NCBI GenBank assembly: GCA_036843405.1
Contig: DAITSJ010000005.1
Span: 1 to 64,000, forward strand
Source: DGNJ01 sp002388905
Lineage (GTDB): Bacteria; Pseudomonadota; Gammaproteobacteria; Pseudomonadales; Porticoccaceae
Length of the DNA: 64,000 bases
Direction: 5' to 3'
The notes beneath the pieces were generated by a model. That model searched no databases, was not told where the DNA came from, and was given only the letters and a program-made list of their open reading frames with translations. This document shows positions 7,673 to 16,223 of the stretch, piece after piece. Each line of letters starts with the position of its first letter. Positions within the stretch are counted from its first letter, which is position 1. Position numbers and translations under genes: made by a program.

Positions 7673-9019
7673 ATGAAGTACGAGACACAGCGGGTAGCCC
7701 TTCCTTTTTTTGCGGTGGCGATGGCCCTGTTCGCGTTGCAGGTGCTATTTGGCCTGCTGGCGGCCACCGTCTATGTGCTTCCCGAATTCATGACCGAGGC
7801 CATGCCCTTTCATATCATGCGCATGAGCCATACCAATCTGCTGATCGTCTGGCTGCTGCTCGGCTTTATGGGCTGTACCTACTACCTGATGCCGGAAGAG
7901 GCGGAAACGGAGATTCACAGCCCCATGATCGCCTACCTGCAACTGGCCATTTTTGCCCTGGCCGGCGCCGGCGCGCTGATCGGCTACCAGTTCGGTATCC
8001 ACGAAGGTAGGGAGTTCCTGGAGCAGCCCCTGTGGGCAAAAATCCTGATTACCATCGCCTTCATGATGTTTCTCTATAACACCAGCCTGACCCTGTACAA
8101 GGGCCGCAAAACGGCCATCAACATGGTGCTGATGCTGGGCCTTTGGCTGGCGGCCATCTTCTGGCTGTTCGCCTTCTACAACCCCGGTAACCTTGCCGTT
8201 GACAAGCTCTACTGGTGGTGGATCGTCCACGTCTGGGTCGAGGGTGTCTGGGAGTTGATCATGGGTTCGCTGCTGGCCTACCTGCTGATCAAGATGACCG
8301 GTGTCGACCGGGAGATTATCGAAAAGTGGCTGTATGTGATCATCGGGCTGGCGCTGTTCTCGGGGCTGCTGGGCACCGGGCACCATTACTACTGGATTGG
8401 CGCCCCCTGGTACTGGCAGCCCATCGGCAGTATCTTTTCGACCCTCGAGGTACTGCCCTTCTTCGCCATGGTGATGTTCGCCTTTTATATGTTCTGGAAA
8501 GGGCGCCGCAACCATCCCAACAAGGCCGCCATGCTCTGGACCCTGGGCAGTGCTACCGTGGCCTTTTTTGGCGCCGGCGTCTGGGGTTTCATGCATACCC
8601 TGTCCTTCGTCAACTATTACACCCATGGCACCCAGGTGACGGCGGCCCACGGGCACCTGGCCTTTTACGGCGCCTATGTGATGATGGTGCTGGCGGTGAT
8701 CAGCTACGCCATGCCCCAGTTGCGGCGCATGCAACCCTACAACCAGATTCCCAACATGTGGAGCTTCTGGATGATGACCTCCGCCATGTGTTTTATGACC
8801 TTTACCCTGACCTTCGCCGGCGTGGTGCAAACCCACCTGCAGCGGGTCATGGGCATGAACTATATGGAAGTCCAGTCCCAGCTGGGACTGTTCTATGCCA
8901 TGCGCCTGGGTGCCGGGGTGGTGGTGGCCGTGGCGGCGGTCCTGTTCCTGTATGCGATCTTCGGCCCGGCCCGCAAGCAATTGCCGGCGGGGGCCCCCGA
9001 GGCGCCGGAAGCCGCCTGA
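7673..9019 (+). CDS. norB: Nitric oxide reductase catalytic subunit NorB
   Basis: This 448-residue, about 12-helix protein belongs to the heme-copper oxidase superfamily and reduces two NO to N2O at a heme b3/FeB centre. Metal ligands align with P. aeruginosa NorB at a constant offset: heme b H53 and H328, heme b3 H326, and FeB H186, H237 and H238 with E190. HTNLLIVW near the N-terminus and GVVQTHLQRVMG near the C-terminus are typical. The protein lacks the N-terminal extension of quinol-dependent qNOR, so with norC it forms a cNOR. An AGGAGATAA ribosome site precedes the ATG. Confidence 0.97.
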   Translation: MKYETQRVALPFFAVAMALFALQVLFGLLAATVYVLPEFMTEAMPFHIMRMSHTNLLIVWLLLGFMGCTYYLMPEEAETEIHSPMIAYLQLAIFALAGAGALIGYQFGIHEGREFLEQPLWAKILITIAFMMFLYNTSLTLYKGRKTAINMVLMLGLWLAAIFWLFAFYNPGNLAVDKLYWWWIVHVWVEGVWELIMGSLLAYLLIKMTGVDREIIEKWLYVIIGLALFSGLLGTGHHYYWIGAPWYWQPIGSIFSTLEVLPFFAMVMFAFYMFWKGRRNHPNKAAMLWTLGSATVAFFGAGVWGFMHTLSFVNYYTHGTQVTAAHGHLAFYGAYVMMVLAVISYAMPQLRRMQPYNQIPNMWSFWMMTSAMCFMTFTLTFAGVVQTHLQRVMGMNYMEVQSQLGLFYAMRLGAGVVVAVAAVLFLYAIFGPARKQLPAGAPEAPEAA

Positions 9020-9100
9020 ATCGCCGCTCGCCGAGCCGGAGGCCTTTAGCCGCTCGCGCCGGGCTCGGCGGCCGCACAGAATTGAAACGGAATCACGCCC

Positions 9101-9919
9101 ATGTCCTATTCGTCTGAACCCGCGCTCCAGGCCGGGGCCGAGATACCCTTTTACCAGCCCGTGGGAGACGAGTGCGTGTTGTTCCGGCACGCCTGGGAGC
9201 ACGGCCTCCCCCTCCTGCTCAAGGGGCCCACCGGCTGCGGCAAGACCCGCTTCGTCAACCACATGGCCGCACAACTGGGCAGGCCGCTGTACACCGTGTC
9301 CTGCCACGACGACCTGACCGCGGCGGATCTTACCGGCCGCTACCTGCTCCAGGGGGGCGAAACCCGCTGGGTGGATGGCCCCCTGACCCGGGCCGTGCGG
9401 GAAGGGGGGATCTGCTACCTGGACGAGGTGGTGGAGGCCCGCAAGGATGTCACCGTGGTGTTGCACCCGCTCACCGACGACCGCCGGCTGCTGCCCCTGG
9501 AGCGCACCGGCGAGCTGCTTAGTGCGCCGCCGGGCTTTATGCTGGTGGTATCCTACAATCCCGGCTACCAGCATATTTTAAAGTCCCTAAAGCCCAGCAC
9601 CCGGCAGCGTTTTGTGGCCCTCAGCTTCGATTTTCCTCCCCCCGACCAGGAGCGGGCTATCGTCGCCCGGGAAAGCGGCCTGCCTGCGGACCGCTGCACC
9701 GGCCTGGTCAACCTGGCCGCGCAGTTGAGGTCCCTGAAGGGCCAGGACCTGGAGGAGACGGTGTCCACGCGCCTGCTCATTTACTGCGCCACCCTGATGG
9801 CGGCCGGGCTCCCGGTGATGCAGGCGGCCCGGGCCACGCTGGTGGAACCCTTAAGCGACGATCCCGATGTCCGGGAAGGGTTGCTGGAGGCGATTCGTGC
9901 CACCTTCGGGGAAGACTGA
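9101..9919 (+). CDS. norQ: MoxR-type AAA+ ATPase NorQ
   Basis: A 272-residue NorQ/CbbQ-family ATPase. Walker A KGPTGCGKTRF lies at about 42-52 and Walker B ICYLDEVVEARKD at about 105-117, followed by sensor segments VVSYNPGYQ and STRQRFVAL. In Paracoccus, NorQ with NorD is needed to insert the non-heme iron into NorB. The gene follows norB by 81 bases and overlaps norD by one base, consistent with a NorQ-NorD chaperone pair made together. Confidence 0.94.
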   Translation: MSYSSEPALQAGAEIPFYQPVGDECVLFRHAWEHGLPLLLKGPTGCGKTRFVNHMAAQLGRPLYTVSCHDDLTAADLTGRYLLQGGETRWVDGPLTRAVREGGICYLDEVVEARKDVTVVLHPLTDDRRLLPLERTGELLSAPPGFMLVVSYNPGYQHILKSLKPSTRQRFVALSFDFPPPDQERAIVARESGLPADRCTGLVNLAAQLRSLKGQDLEETVSTRLLIYCATLMAAGLPVMQAARATLVEPLSDDPDVREGLLEAIRATFGED

Positions 9920-11865
9920 TGGTCGGGCACCGGGTGCTGGAGTTCCTGGAACTGGAAGAGTGGGTGGGCCGGCACTGGCACCGCTGGGCCTCCCGCAGCA
10001 CCAGCTACCCCCGCTACCCGGCGGCCACCGCCGAACTCCGGGAGGTGGCGTCGGCGCTGGCGGTGTTCTTTCGGGTCAGCGGCGGGGATCCCGGAATTCA
10101 GGTCGAGGCCATCACCGCACGCGCCTCCGGCCACCGGCTCAACTGGCGCCAGCGCCTGGGGTTTGACCAGGAGCCGGTGGAACGTGCCCGGCTCGACGAG
10201 CAACATTTGCTGCTACCTCCCCGGATCGACCTGTTTCCCGAGCGCGAACTCAACCGGGACCTTTACTTCTGGCTGGCGGCCTTCCTGGCCAGCTCCCGGC
10301 CCCCGCCCCACGATCCGGACCCCCTGCGCCGGGATATTCTTGCCCTGCGGGAGTACAGGCACGCCAGTCGCCGGGTGCTGACCCGCTACCCGGGCATGGA
10401 ATCCCGTTACCGGCGGTTGCGGCACGCGCTGCTGGCGCTGCGGCCGCGCCGCCGTCTGCCGGCGCTTGAAAGCAGCCTGGAGCGGGTTACTCGGCATATG
10501 CTGGGGGATCCGGCCCCCCTGGATGAAACCGCTCGCGCTTTCAGCGACCTGATTCTTGAATCCGATAGTCCTTCGGCTCAGTGGCGGGCGCCCCGGGGCT
10601 ACCGTCCCCCCCCGCCCGTTCCCCTGTGGGGCCAGGCGGTATTGTTGGGTATGGCTGTCGAGGCCCGGCAGGAACAGGATGATGTCGAGCGCAGCCCCCG
10701 GGCCCAGGCGGGCCCGGAGGGCCGCCGCAAGGCCAGCCGCCGGCGCCAGGAGCAGAGCGAGCGGGACGATCCCCTGGTATTCAATCGTTTCGAGAAAATG
10801 CTCTCCATCGCCGAGATGGTCAATCTCAACCGCCTGGTTGACGACGAGGAGGACAAGGATGCCGCAAGTTCCGCCGAGCAGCTCGAGGAGCTCGCCGTCG
10901 GTCCCCACCGCAAGAAGGCCGCCGCCAGCCTTGACCTGGAACTGGACCTGGCGCCGGATGCGGTTACCGGGGGCACCCTGTCGGGCACGTATACCTATCC
11001 GGAATGGAATTATCGCAAGCGAGCCTATCTGCCGGATCACTGCGTGGTTCTCGCCCAACCCTACCGCGAGGAAAGGCGGAGCCGGCCGCCGGATAAACTG
11101 ACACGCCGGGATATCCGCCGAGTGCAGCGCCAGTTCGAGGCCCTGCGCCCCCGTCGTGAGGTGTTGCGGGGCCAGGCTGACGGTGGGGACCTTGATATGG
11201 ACGCGGTCGTCCGTGCCCGTTGCGATATGGCCGCCACCGGTACGGCCAGCGACGGCCTGTATCTGGCCTGCCTGCCCCGGGCGCGGGACCTGGCCGTCGA
11301 TATCCTGGTGGATGTGTCCCTGTCCACGGACGCCTGGCTCGAGGACAGGCGGGTGATCGATGTGGCCCGAGAGGCGCTGCTGGTGCTGGCCCACGGCATG
11401 GCCCGTGGCGGCGACGACTACGCCATCCACTGTTTCACCTCCCGGCGGCGGGAACGGGTCTGGGTCAATACCCTCAAGGATTTCGACGAGCCTATGGGCG
11501 AGCGGGTGGCACGGCGCATCGGCGCCCTGGAGCCCGGCTACTATACCCGCATGGGCCCGGCCATCCGGCACGTTGCCAGGGCATTATCGGCGCGCCCACA
11601 GAAACACCGGCTGTTGCTGGTTCTCAGCGACGGCAAGCCCAACGACACCGATTACTACGAAGGGCGATACGCCATCGAGGACACACGCCGGGCGATCCTG
11701 GATGCCCGCCGGGAGGATATACGGGTCTTCGGTATCACGGTGGACAGTGATGCCGGCCAGTATATCCCGCGTCTGTTTGGCCCGGGCGCCTGGGCCATGG
11801 TCAGCCGCCCGGAGCATCTTCCCGCAGCCCTGCCCGCCATCTATCGGCAGATTACCGCCGCCTGA
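9919..11865 (+). CDS. norD: NorD, VWA-domain partner of NorQ in nitric oxide reductase activation
   Basis: The 648-residue protein ends in a von Willebrand A domain with MIDAS motif D465-V-S467-L-S469 (VDVSLSTDAW) and a later VLSDGKPNDTDYYEG segment. The preceding half is Arg/Pro/Glu-rich and low in complexity (about 250-330), typical of NorD. NorD and the NorQ ring form the activator that matures NorB. The ATG overlaps the norQ stop (TGATG). Its 3' end overlaps the convergent small membrane protein gene by 14 bases. Confidence 0.93.
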   Translation: MVGHRVLEFLELEEWVGRHWHRWASRSTSYPRYPAATAELREVASALAVFFRVSGGDPGIQVEAITARASGHRLNWRQRLGFDQEPVERARLDEQHLLLPPRIDLFPERELNRDLYFWLAAFLASSRPPPHDPDPLRRDILALREYRHASRRVLTRYPGMESRYRRLRHALLALRPRRRLPALESSLERVTRHMLGDPAPLDETARAFSDLILESDSPSAQWRAPRGYRPPPPVPLWGQAVLLGMAVEARQEQDDVERSPRAQAGPEGRRKASRRRQEQSERDDPLVFNRFEKMLSIAEMVNLNRLVDDEEDKDAASSAEQLEELAVGPHRKKAAASLDLELDLAPDAVTGGTLSGTYTYPEWNYRKRAYLPDHCVVLAQPYREERRSRPPDKLTRRDIRRVQRQFEALRPRREVLRGQADGGDLDMDAVVRARCDMAATGTASDGLYLACLPRARDLAVDILVDVSLSTDAWLEDRRVIDVAREALLVLAHGMARGGDDYAIHCFTSRRRERVWVNTLKDFDEPMGERVARRIGALEPGYYTRMGPAIRHVARALSARPQKHRLLLVLSDGKPNDTDYYEGRYAIEDTRRAILDARREDIRVFGITVDSDAGQYIPRLFGPGAWAMVSRPEHLPAALPAIYRQITAA

Positions 11866-12259
11866 ATCCGAATCCGCGACTGCGCGGGTTGTCGATGGGC
11901 CTGTTTTCCGTCAACCGGTAAATACCGAAGGCGCAGCGCCCCACCAGCCAGATCAGCAGTGCGGTAAAAAACAGGTAGCCGAACACCCAGGCTGCCATGG
12001 CCGGGGCCGCCAGATAGCCCAGCAACTGCCAGGCCAGCAGCGCCAGGGCGCAGGCCGCCGCGCCCAGCCAGAAGGTGCGGATCTGAAAGCGCAGGTGAGT
12101 GGCCACCCAGCTTGCACTGCGCCGGTGCTGCGAGTGGGCGATCATTGCCCCGATAAGGGCCGGGATCACCGCCATGATGCTCGCCAGTAGCAGTCCGTAA
12201 ACCACCACCGCCCAGCCCCGGCCGGTGGCGTCCTTGGTATATGATTCGGTGACGGTCAT
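11852..12259 (-). CDS. Small DUF4870-like membrane protein
   Basis: The 135-residue protein has three or four predicted membrane segments and the pattern VVYGLLLASIMAVIPALIGAMIAH, then SWVATHLRFQIRTFW, which resembles DUF4870/Tic20-like proteins. Such proteins are small integral membrane proteins without a known reaction. It is convergent with norD and lies downstream of nnrS on the same strand, separated by a repeat-containing gap. Family assignment is by pattern only. Confidence 0.6.
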   Translation of the reverse strand: MTVTESYTKDATGRGWAVVVYGLLLASIMAVIPALIGAMIAHSQHRRSASWVATHLRFQIRTFWLGAAACALALLAWQLLGYLAAPAMAAWVFGYLFFTALLIWLVGRCAFGIYRLTENRPIDNPRSRGFGFRRR

Positions 12260-12300
12260 AACTAACCCGTTGATTTTAAAGCGCTAAGAGTTCACACCGG

Positions 12301-12443
12301 CGGACAGGGCTATTGGCATCGGTCGCGACATAGCCGAAAAAGTCGGCGCTGCGGAACTCGCTGCGCTCAGACAGTCCTCGCGACCACCCCGAATTTTTCG
12401 CCTATTAAAAGCGCGCCCTGATTGATGCCAGTAGCCCTGTCCG
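12301..12443. repeat. Long imperfect inverted repeat element between nnrS and the DUF4870-like gene
   Basis: The 20-base arms CGGACAGGGCTATTGGCATC (12301-12320) and its reverse complement (12424-12443) differ at one position. Inside lie matching TCGCGA and GAAAAA/TTTTTC pairs, so about 140 bases can fold back on themselves. The core contains GCGGAACTCGCTGCGCTCAG, which resembles intergenic repeats I recall from other gammaproteobacteria. It fills most of the gap 12260-12451. A miniature mobile element or a processed intergenic repeat would both fit. Confidence 0.6.
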
Positions 12444-12451
12444 CCCGGCTG

Positions 12452-13618
12452 CTAGCCCGGCTTGCCATCCGCCCGGGGGCTCCAGAGAACAGGCAGATAG
12501 CGCCACAGGAACAGGGCAAAGGCGGCGACCCAGGCGATGGCCGAGACACCGATACCCCACTGCCAGGGGACGACCAGGAAAACGGTCAGCAGCCGCACCA
12601 GCGCGGCCACCTGGATCAGGCCGTAGGCGGCCACCATGCCCGCCGGTAATTGCAGGGGCCGCCCCGTGTGTCCCAGGGCCACCCGGGTCATCACCCCGAG
12701 GATCAGCCCGCCCATGGCGCCTATCCCCAGGGCGTGCTGCCAGGCGGTGGCGGGCCAGCCCAGGACCTGGTGTCCGGCCAACAGCAATAGCGCCGCGGGT
12801 ATCCACAGCAGCGACAGGTGCAGTATCCACAGCAGTGGCTCGCGTCGAAACAGCCAGCCCCGCCAGAGGCCGAGTCGGGCCAGCGTCAACAGGGCCGTGA
12901 CAATAGCCATGACGGTAAGGGCGCCGGCATGTTCCAGCAGGGCCGCTATCAACAGGAGAAACAGACTCGTCAGCAGGGCCAGTTCCAGGGGAAAGAGGGT
13001 GCGCACCCGGGTCGGGTCCTCGCCGCGGCCGCGCAGCCAGTTGGCGGAAAAGGTCGGGGTGATCCGGCCGCCGATAATCAGCATCAGGGCCGCCGCCAGT
13101 ATCAGGGCGCCATCGGTATAAATGGCCGGCCCCCGGATGGCCGGCCCCCGGGTCAGGGTGCCGGCCTGCATCAGCCACAGCAGGGCAATGACCATCAGCA
13201 CCACCAGCTGCCGCCACTGGCGGGCGCCGACGATACGCCGGCCGGCGTCCAGGGCCACCAGGGGCAGGAAGGCCAGGTCGATGGCAATGCCCCAGCCAGC
13301 GGCGTCCTGCCCGCCCCAGGTGGCGATGACGCGACCGCTGAGCCAGACCAGCCACAGCAGCAACAGGGGCGGGCCGTGCAGCCGTTCGGTGCCGGTCCAC
13401 ACGCACACGGCCGTGAGCAGAAAGCCGGCGATGGCGGGATTGAGAAAGCCGAACAGCATTTCGTGGCGGTGCCACAAAAACGGCGGATAAGCCAGGGGCA
13501 GGGACAACAGCCCGCTGACCTGAAGCGCCCAGAGGGACACCGCGAGTACCGCCCAGGCTGCCGCCGAGACGAAAAAGACACGGAACGGAAAAGCGAAGAG
13601 CTGCCGCCAGGGCTTCAT
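12452..13618 (-). CDS. nnrS: NnrS family heme/copper membrane protein
   Basis: This 388-residue polytopic protein (about 12 membrane segments) carries the NnrS hallmarks: PPFLWHRHEMLFGF near the N-terminus, GGRITPTFSANW in the middle and HALGIGAMGGLILGVMTRVALGHTGR in the C-terminal half, which supply several conserved His residues. NnrS binds heme and copper and protects against nitrosative stress in denitrifiers. Its place between norD and a hemerythrin gene fits that role. The ATG is close to the hemerythrin stop on the same strand (five-base gap), suggesting one transcript. Confidence 0.9.
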   Translation of the reverse strand: MKPWRQLFAFPFRVFFVSAAAWAVLAVSLWALQVSGLLSLPLAYPPFLWHRHEMLFGFLNPAIAGFLLTAVCVWTGTERLHGPPLLLLWLVWLSGRVIATWGGQDAAGWGIAIDLAFLPLVALDAGRRIVGARQWRQLVVLMVIALLWLMQAGTLTRGPAIRGPAIYTDGALILAAALMLIIGGRITPTFSANWLRGRGEDPTRVRTLFPLELALLTSLFLLLIAALLEHAGALTVMAIVTALLTLARLGLWRGWLFRREPLLWILHLSLLWIPAALLLLAGHQVLGWPATAWQHALGIGAMGGLILGVMTRVALGHTGRPLQLPAGMVAAYGLIQVAALVRLLTVFLVVPWQWGIGVSAIAWVAAFALFLWRYLPVLWSPRADGKPG

Positions 13619-13623
13619 GGAAT

Positions 13624-14163
13624 CTACAGCCGGCTCTTCAAATCGGCAAAGGCCTCGTCGGGATCTTCCGTAAAGAGGGGGTCCCGGCGTTCGGGAAGGC
13701 GCGAGGCGATTGTGCGCCAGTCCTCATCGCTGAGCGAAGCCTCCATGGCCGGGAACAGGCGGTCGTCCTCTTCCTTCAGGTGTTTGCGCGACAGGGCCAG
13801 ATAGTCGTCCAGGGCCGCCCGTATATCTTCAATGGCGACCGGCTGATCGTTGGCGATCGTTTTGAACAGCAGTGACAGTCTTTTCGTGGCCGCTTCCAGG
13901 TCCTCGTGTTGATGGTGGATAAAGTCATTGACCGACGTCTCGCCCAGATGGCGTTCCGCCATGTAGGCGATAGCCTCTTCTTCCAGCGGGTGATGGTAGA
14001 CCCTGGGGTAGTCGTTGAGGTAGGCGACGATATCCAGGATCAGCAGGAGATCCGGTTCCCGGTCCGAGTCGCGGTCGTAGCGGGCCACCTGCTCCTCCAG
14101 CATATCGAAAAGCCGGCTCAGATTGCGGTGGTCCTGCCGTAGCCTTGCCATCAGGTCGTTCAT
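13624..14163 (-). CDS. Hemerythrin domain protein
   Basis: The product from the preferred start is 179 residues. A four-helix hemerythrin-like HHE pattern is visible: HRNLSRLFDMLEEQ, then YHHPLEEEAIAYM, FIHHQHEDLEA and LSRKHLKEEDDRLFP. These supply the His and acidic ligands of a di-iron site. I chose ATG 14163 because GGAGG lies eight bases upstream; an open extension to 14220 lacks one. Hemerythrin-like proteins bind O2 or NO or help repair iron centres under nitrosative stress. It is the first gene of a probable hemerythrin-nnrS-DUF4870 transcript next to the nor genes. Confidence 0.85.
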   Translation of the reverse strand: MNDLMARLRQDHRNLSRLFDMLEEQVARYDRDSDREPDLLLILDIVAYLNDYPRVYHHPLEEEAIAYMAERHLGETSVNDFIHHQHEDLEAATKRLSLLFKTIANDQPVAIEDIRAALDDYLALSRKHLKEEDDRLFPAMEASLSDEDWRTIASRLPERRDPLFTEDPDEAFADLKSRL

Positions 14164-14297
14164 TGCTGCCTCCGGAGCATCTGCATTCAAAAGAATAGTG
14201 TACAGGCCGCCCGGAACCATTGATTCCGGTCATTTTTACGGGAACTGTTTGTTTATAGCCGGTGCGAATATCGAGTACGGGCTTTAATTCGAAAACG

Positions 14298-14313
14298 GTC
14301 TCAACCTTGAGAC
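14298..14313. promoter_or_regulatory. Short palindrome upstream of the dcw cluster
   Basis: GTCTCAACCTTGAGAC has seven-base arms around a two-base centre and is followed on the plus strand by TTTACTTT. It sits between the divergent hemerythrin and mraZ genes. It could be an operator or a small hairpin; nothing in the sequence decides. Confidence 0.3.
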
Positions 14314-14446
14314 TTTACTTTAACTTGCTCTCTCAGCTCAGTGTTTTTGTTTTTGTTAGCCGTGTTCGCTCAAGTCCTGGCGGCTTAAATAGCCGTAAGT
14401 TTCTGGATTTTAACCGCATTTTCCCATGATTTTGCCATTTCTCTCC

Positions 14447-14474
14447 TTGACTTCACTTGAACCCGGAATATAGT
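14447..14474 (+). promoter_or_regulatory. Sigma-70 promoter of the dcw cluster
   Basis: TTGACT (14447-14452) and TATAGT (14469-14474) are separated by 16 bases, close to the -35/-10 consensus. The predicted start falls at the first MraZ box, about 60 bases before mraZ. Confidence 0.65.
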
Positions 14475-14482
14475 GTCAGCAG

Positions 14483-14508
14483 GTGGGAGAAAGTGGGAAA
14501 AAGTGGCA
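14483..14508 (+). promoter_or_regulatory. Three MraZ-binding boxes
   Basis: GTGGGA (14483), GTGGGA (14493) and GTGGCA (14503) repeat with exactly ten-base spacing, just downstream of the -10 element. MraZ binds direct GTGGGN repeats at this position in E. coli and represses the cluster. The arrangement indicates autoregulation. Confidence 0.8.
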
Positions 14509-14539
14509 TATTCTCCCTGAACAATAAACGGGGAAGCCG

Positions 14540-14995
14540 GTGTTTCGAGGCAGCAACGAAATCAACATGGATGCCAAGGGCCGTATGCCGATACCTGCAC
14601 GGTATCGTGATGCGTTGATGGCCCAGTGCAACGGTTGTCTCGTCGCCACCATCGACATACAGGATACATGCCTTTTTATCTACCCGCTCCCGGCGTGGGA
14701 AAAGGTCGAGAGTGAGATCGCTTCCCTGTCCACATTCAATGCGTCCACCCGACGGCTGCAGCGCCTGTTGATTGGCCACGCCCGGGAAATGGAGCTGGAC
14801 GGCAACGGCAGGGTGCTGGTGCCGCCGGAACTGCGCGCCTATGCGCAACTCGAAAAAAAGACGGTCCTGGTGGGTCAGAGCCATCGATTCGAACTCTGGA
14901 GTCACGAGAACTGGAACAAGCAGCGCGACTCCTGGCTGGAGGAAGCCGCCGGGGATCTTGCGATCCCCGATGAAATGCAGTCCCTGTCCCTTTAG
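14540..14995 (+). CDS. mraZ: Transcriptional regulator MraZ
   Basis: A 151-residue MraZ with two tandem SpoVT-AbrB-like halves, each with the DxxxR signature (DAKGR near 13 and DGNGR near 88). MraZ oligomerises into rings and binds GTGGGN repeats ahead of its own gene, three of which lie upstream. The GTG start follows a GGGGAAG ribosome site. It heads the division and cell-wall cluster, and rsmH follows after 14 bases. Confidence 0.95.
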   Translation: MFRGSNEINMDAKGRMPIPARYRDALMAQCNGCLVATIDIQDTCLFIYPLPAWEKVESEIASLSTFNASTRRLQRLLIGHAREMELDGNGRVLVPPELRAYAQLEKKTVLVGQSHRFELWSHENWNKQRDSWLEEAAGDLAIPDEMQSLSL

Positions 14996-15009
14996 GGAGG
15001 CTCAAGGGT

Positions 15010-15945
15010 ATGCACGCAAAGGTCGAACACACGACCGTATTGCTCAATGAGGCCGTCGAGGTTCTGGTTACCGACCCCGACGGTTTCTACGTGGACGGCA
15101 CCTTCGGCCGCGGCGGGCACAGCGCGGCCATTCTCGAGAATCTCTCGGAAAGGGGTCGTCTGCTCGCCGTGGACAAGGACCCGGAGGCGGTTGCCGCCGG
15201 TCGCGCGCGTTTCGGGTCCGACCCGCGTTTTGAAATCGTTCGCGGCTCTTTCGGCGACCTCAAGGCCCACGTGGCCGAGCGCTGCCCGGCGGCGGGCGTG
15301 ACCGGAATACTGCTCGACCTGGGTGTGTCGTCGCCGCAACTGGACAGCGCCGAACGGGGCTTCAGCTTCCTCCGGGACGGCCCCCTCGATATGCGCATGG
15401 ACCCGGAGTCGGGCCAGAGTGCCGCCCAGTGGCTGGCGGTGGCGGAAGAAAAAGAGATTGCCCGCGTACTCAAGGAATACGGTGAGGAGCGCTTCGGCCG
15501 ACGCATGGCGGCGGCCATCGTCCGGGCCCGGGCGGTGGAGCCCATTGTCGGCACCCGGCAGTTGGCGGAGCTGGTGGCGGCGGCGAACCCCGCCTGGGAG
15601 AAGGGCAAGCACCCGGCGACGCGGGCTTTCCAGGCCATACGCATTTTTATCAACCGGGAGCTGGAGGACCTCCAGCACCTCTTCGGCGATGTCCTGGAGT
15701 TGCTGGCAGTGGGAGGCCGTCTGGTGGTGATCAGCTTTCATTCCCTGGAGGACAGGCTGGTAAAGCGTTTTATCCGGGAACAGGAGCGCGGGCCCAAGTT
15801 GCCCCGGGGCCTTCCCGTGCGGGATGTCGATGTGCCCCGCCGAATGCGCTCCCTGGGCAAGCCGGTGAAGGCGAGAGAGAACGAAGTGAGCGACAACGTG
15901 CGGGCCCGCAGCGCCATCATGCGCGCGGCGGAGAAGGTGGCGTGA
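15010..15945 (+). CDS. rsmH: 16S rRNA (cytosine-1402-N4)-methyltransferase RsmH
   Basis: The 311-residue RsmH/MraW has the N-terminal HTTVLLNEAVEVL, SAM-binding FYVDGTFGRGGHS, GILLDLGVSSPQLD, and the C-terminal FHSLEDRLVKRF motif. It methylates N4 of C1402 in the ribosomal P site. Length and position between mraZ and ftsL are standard. Its stop overlaps the ftsL GTG start. Confidence 0.96.
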   Translation: MHAKVEHTTVLLNEAVEVLVTDPDGFYVDGTFGRGGHSAAILENLSERGRLLAVDKDPEAVAAGRARFGSDPRFEIVRGSFGDLKAHVAERCPAAGVTGILLDLGVSSPQLDSAERGFSFLRDGPLDMRMDPESGQSAAQWLAVAEEKEIARVLKEYGEERFGRRMAAAIVRARAVEPIVGTRQLAELVAAANPAWEKGKHPATRAFQAIRIFINRELEDLQHLFGDVLELLAVGGRLVVISFHSLEDRLVKRFIREQERGPKLPRGLPVRDVDVPRRMRSLGKPVKARENEVSDNVRARSAIMRAAEKVA

Positions 15946-16223
15946 CCGTGGCGGCACCGCTCTGGCGACGATGGGCCCTGGCCCTGTGGCTGCTGGTCAT
16001 GGCATCGGCGCTGGCGGTGGTTCAGGTGAGCCATCTGTGCCGCCAGCGCTACAGCGAACTGGCGAGCCTCCAGCGGCAGGAAAACCGCCTGCAGGTGCAG
16101 TGGGGTCAGTACCTCCTGGAGCAGAGCTCCTGGGCGTCCCTGACCCGCATTGAAGCCATTGCCCAGGACAAACTCGGCATGCAGGTGCCCGAAACCGACG
16201 ACGTGGTCATGGTGAAACCTTGA
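15942..16223 (+). CDS. ftsL: Cell division protein FtsL
   Basis: A 93-residue bitopic protein with a short cytoplasmic tail, one membrane helix (about 8-27) and a periplasmic coiled coil, ending with the conserved LTRIEAIAQDKLGMQVPE. FtsL joins FtsB and FtsQ to activate FtsWI septal synthesis. It overlaps rsmH by four bases and ftsI by four, so translation is probably coupled on both sides. Confidence 0.92.
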   Translation: MTVAAPLWRRWALALWLLVMASALAVVQVSHLCRQRYSELASLQRQENRLQVQWGQYLLEQSSWASLTRIEAIAQDKLGMQVPETDDVVMVKP

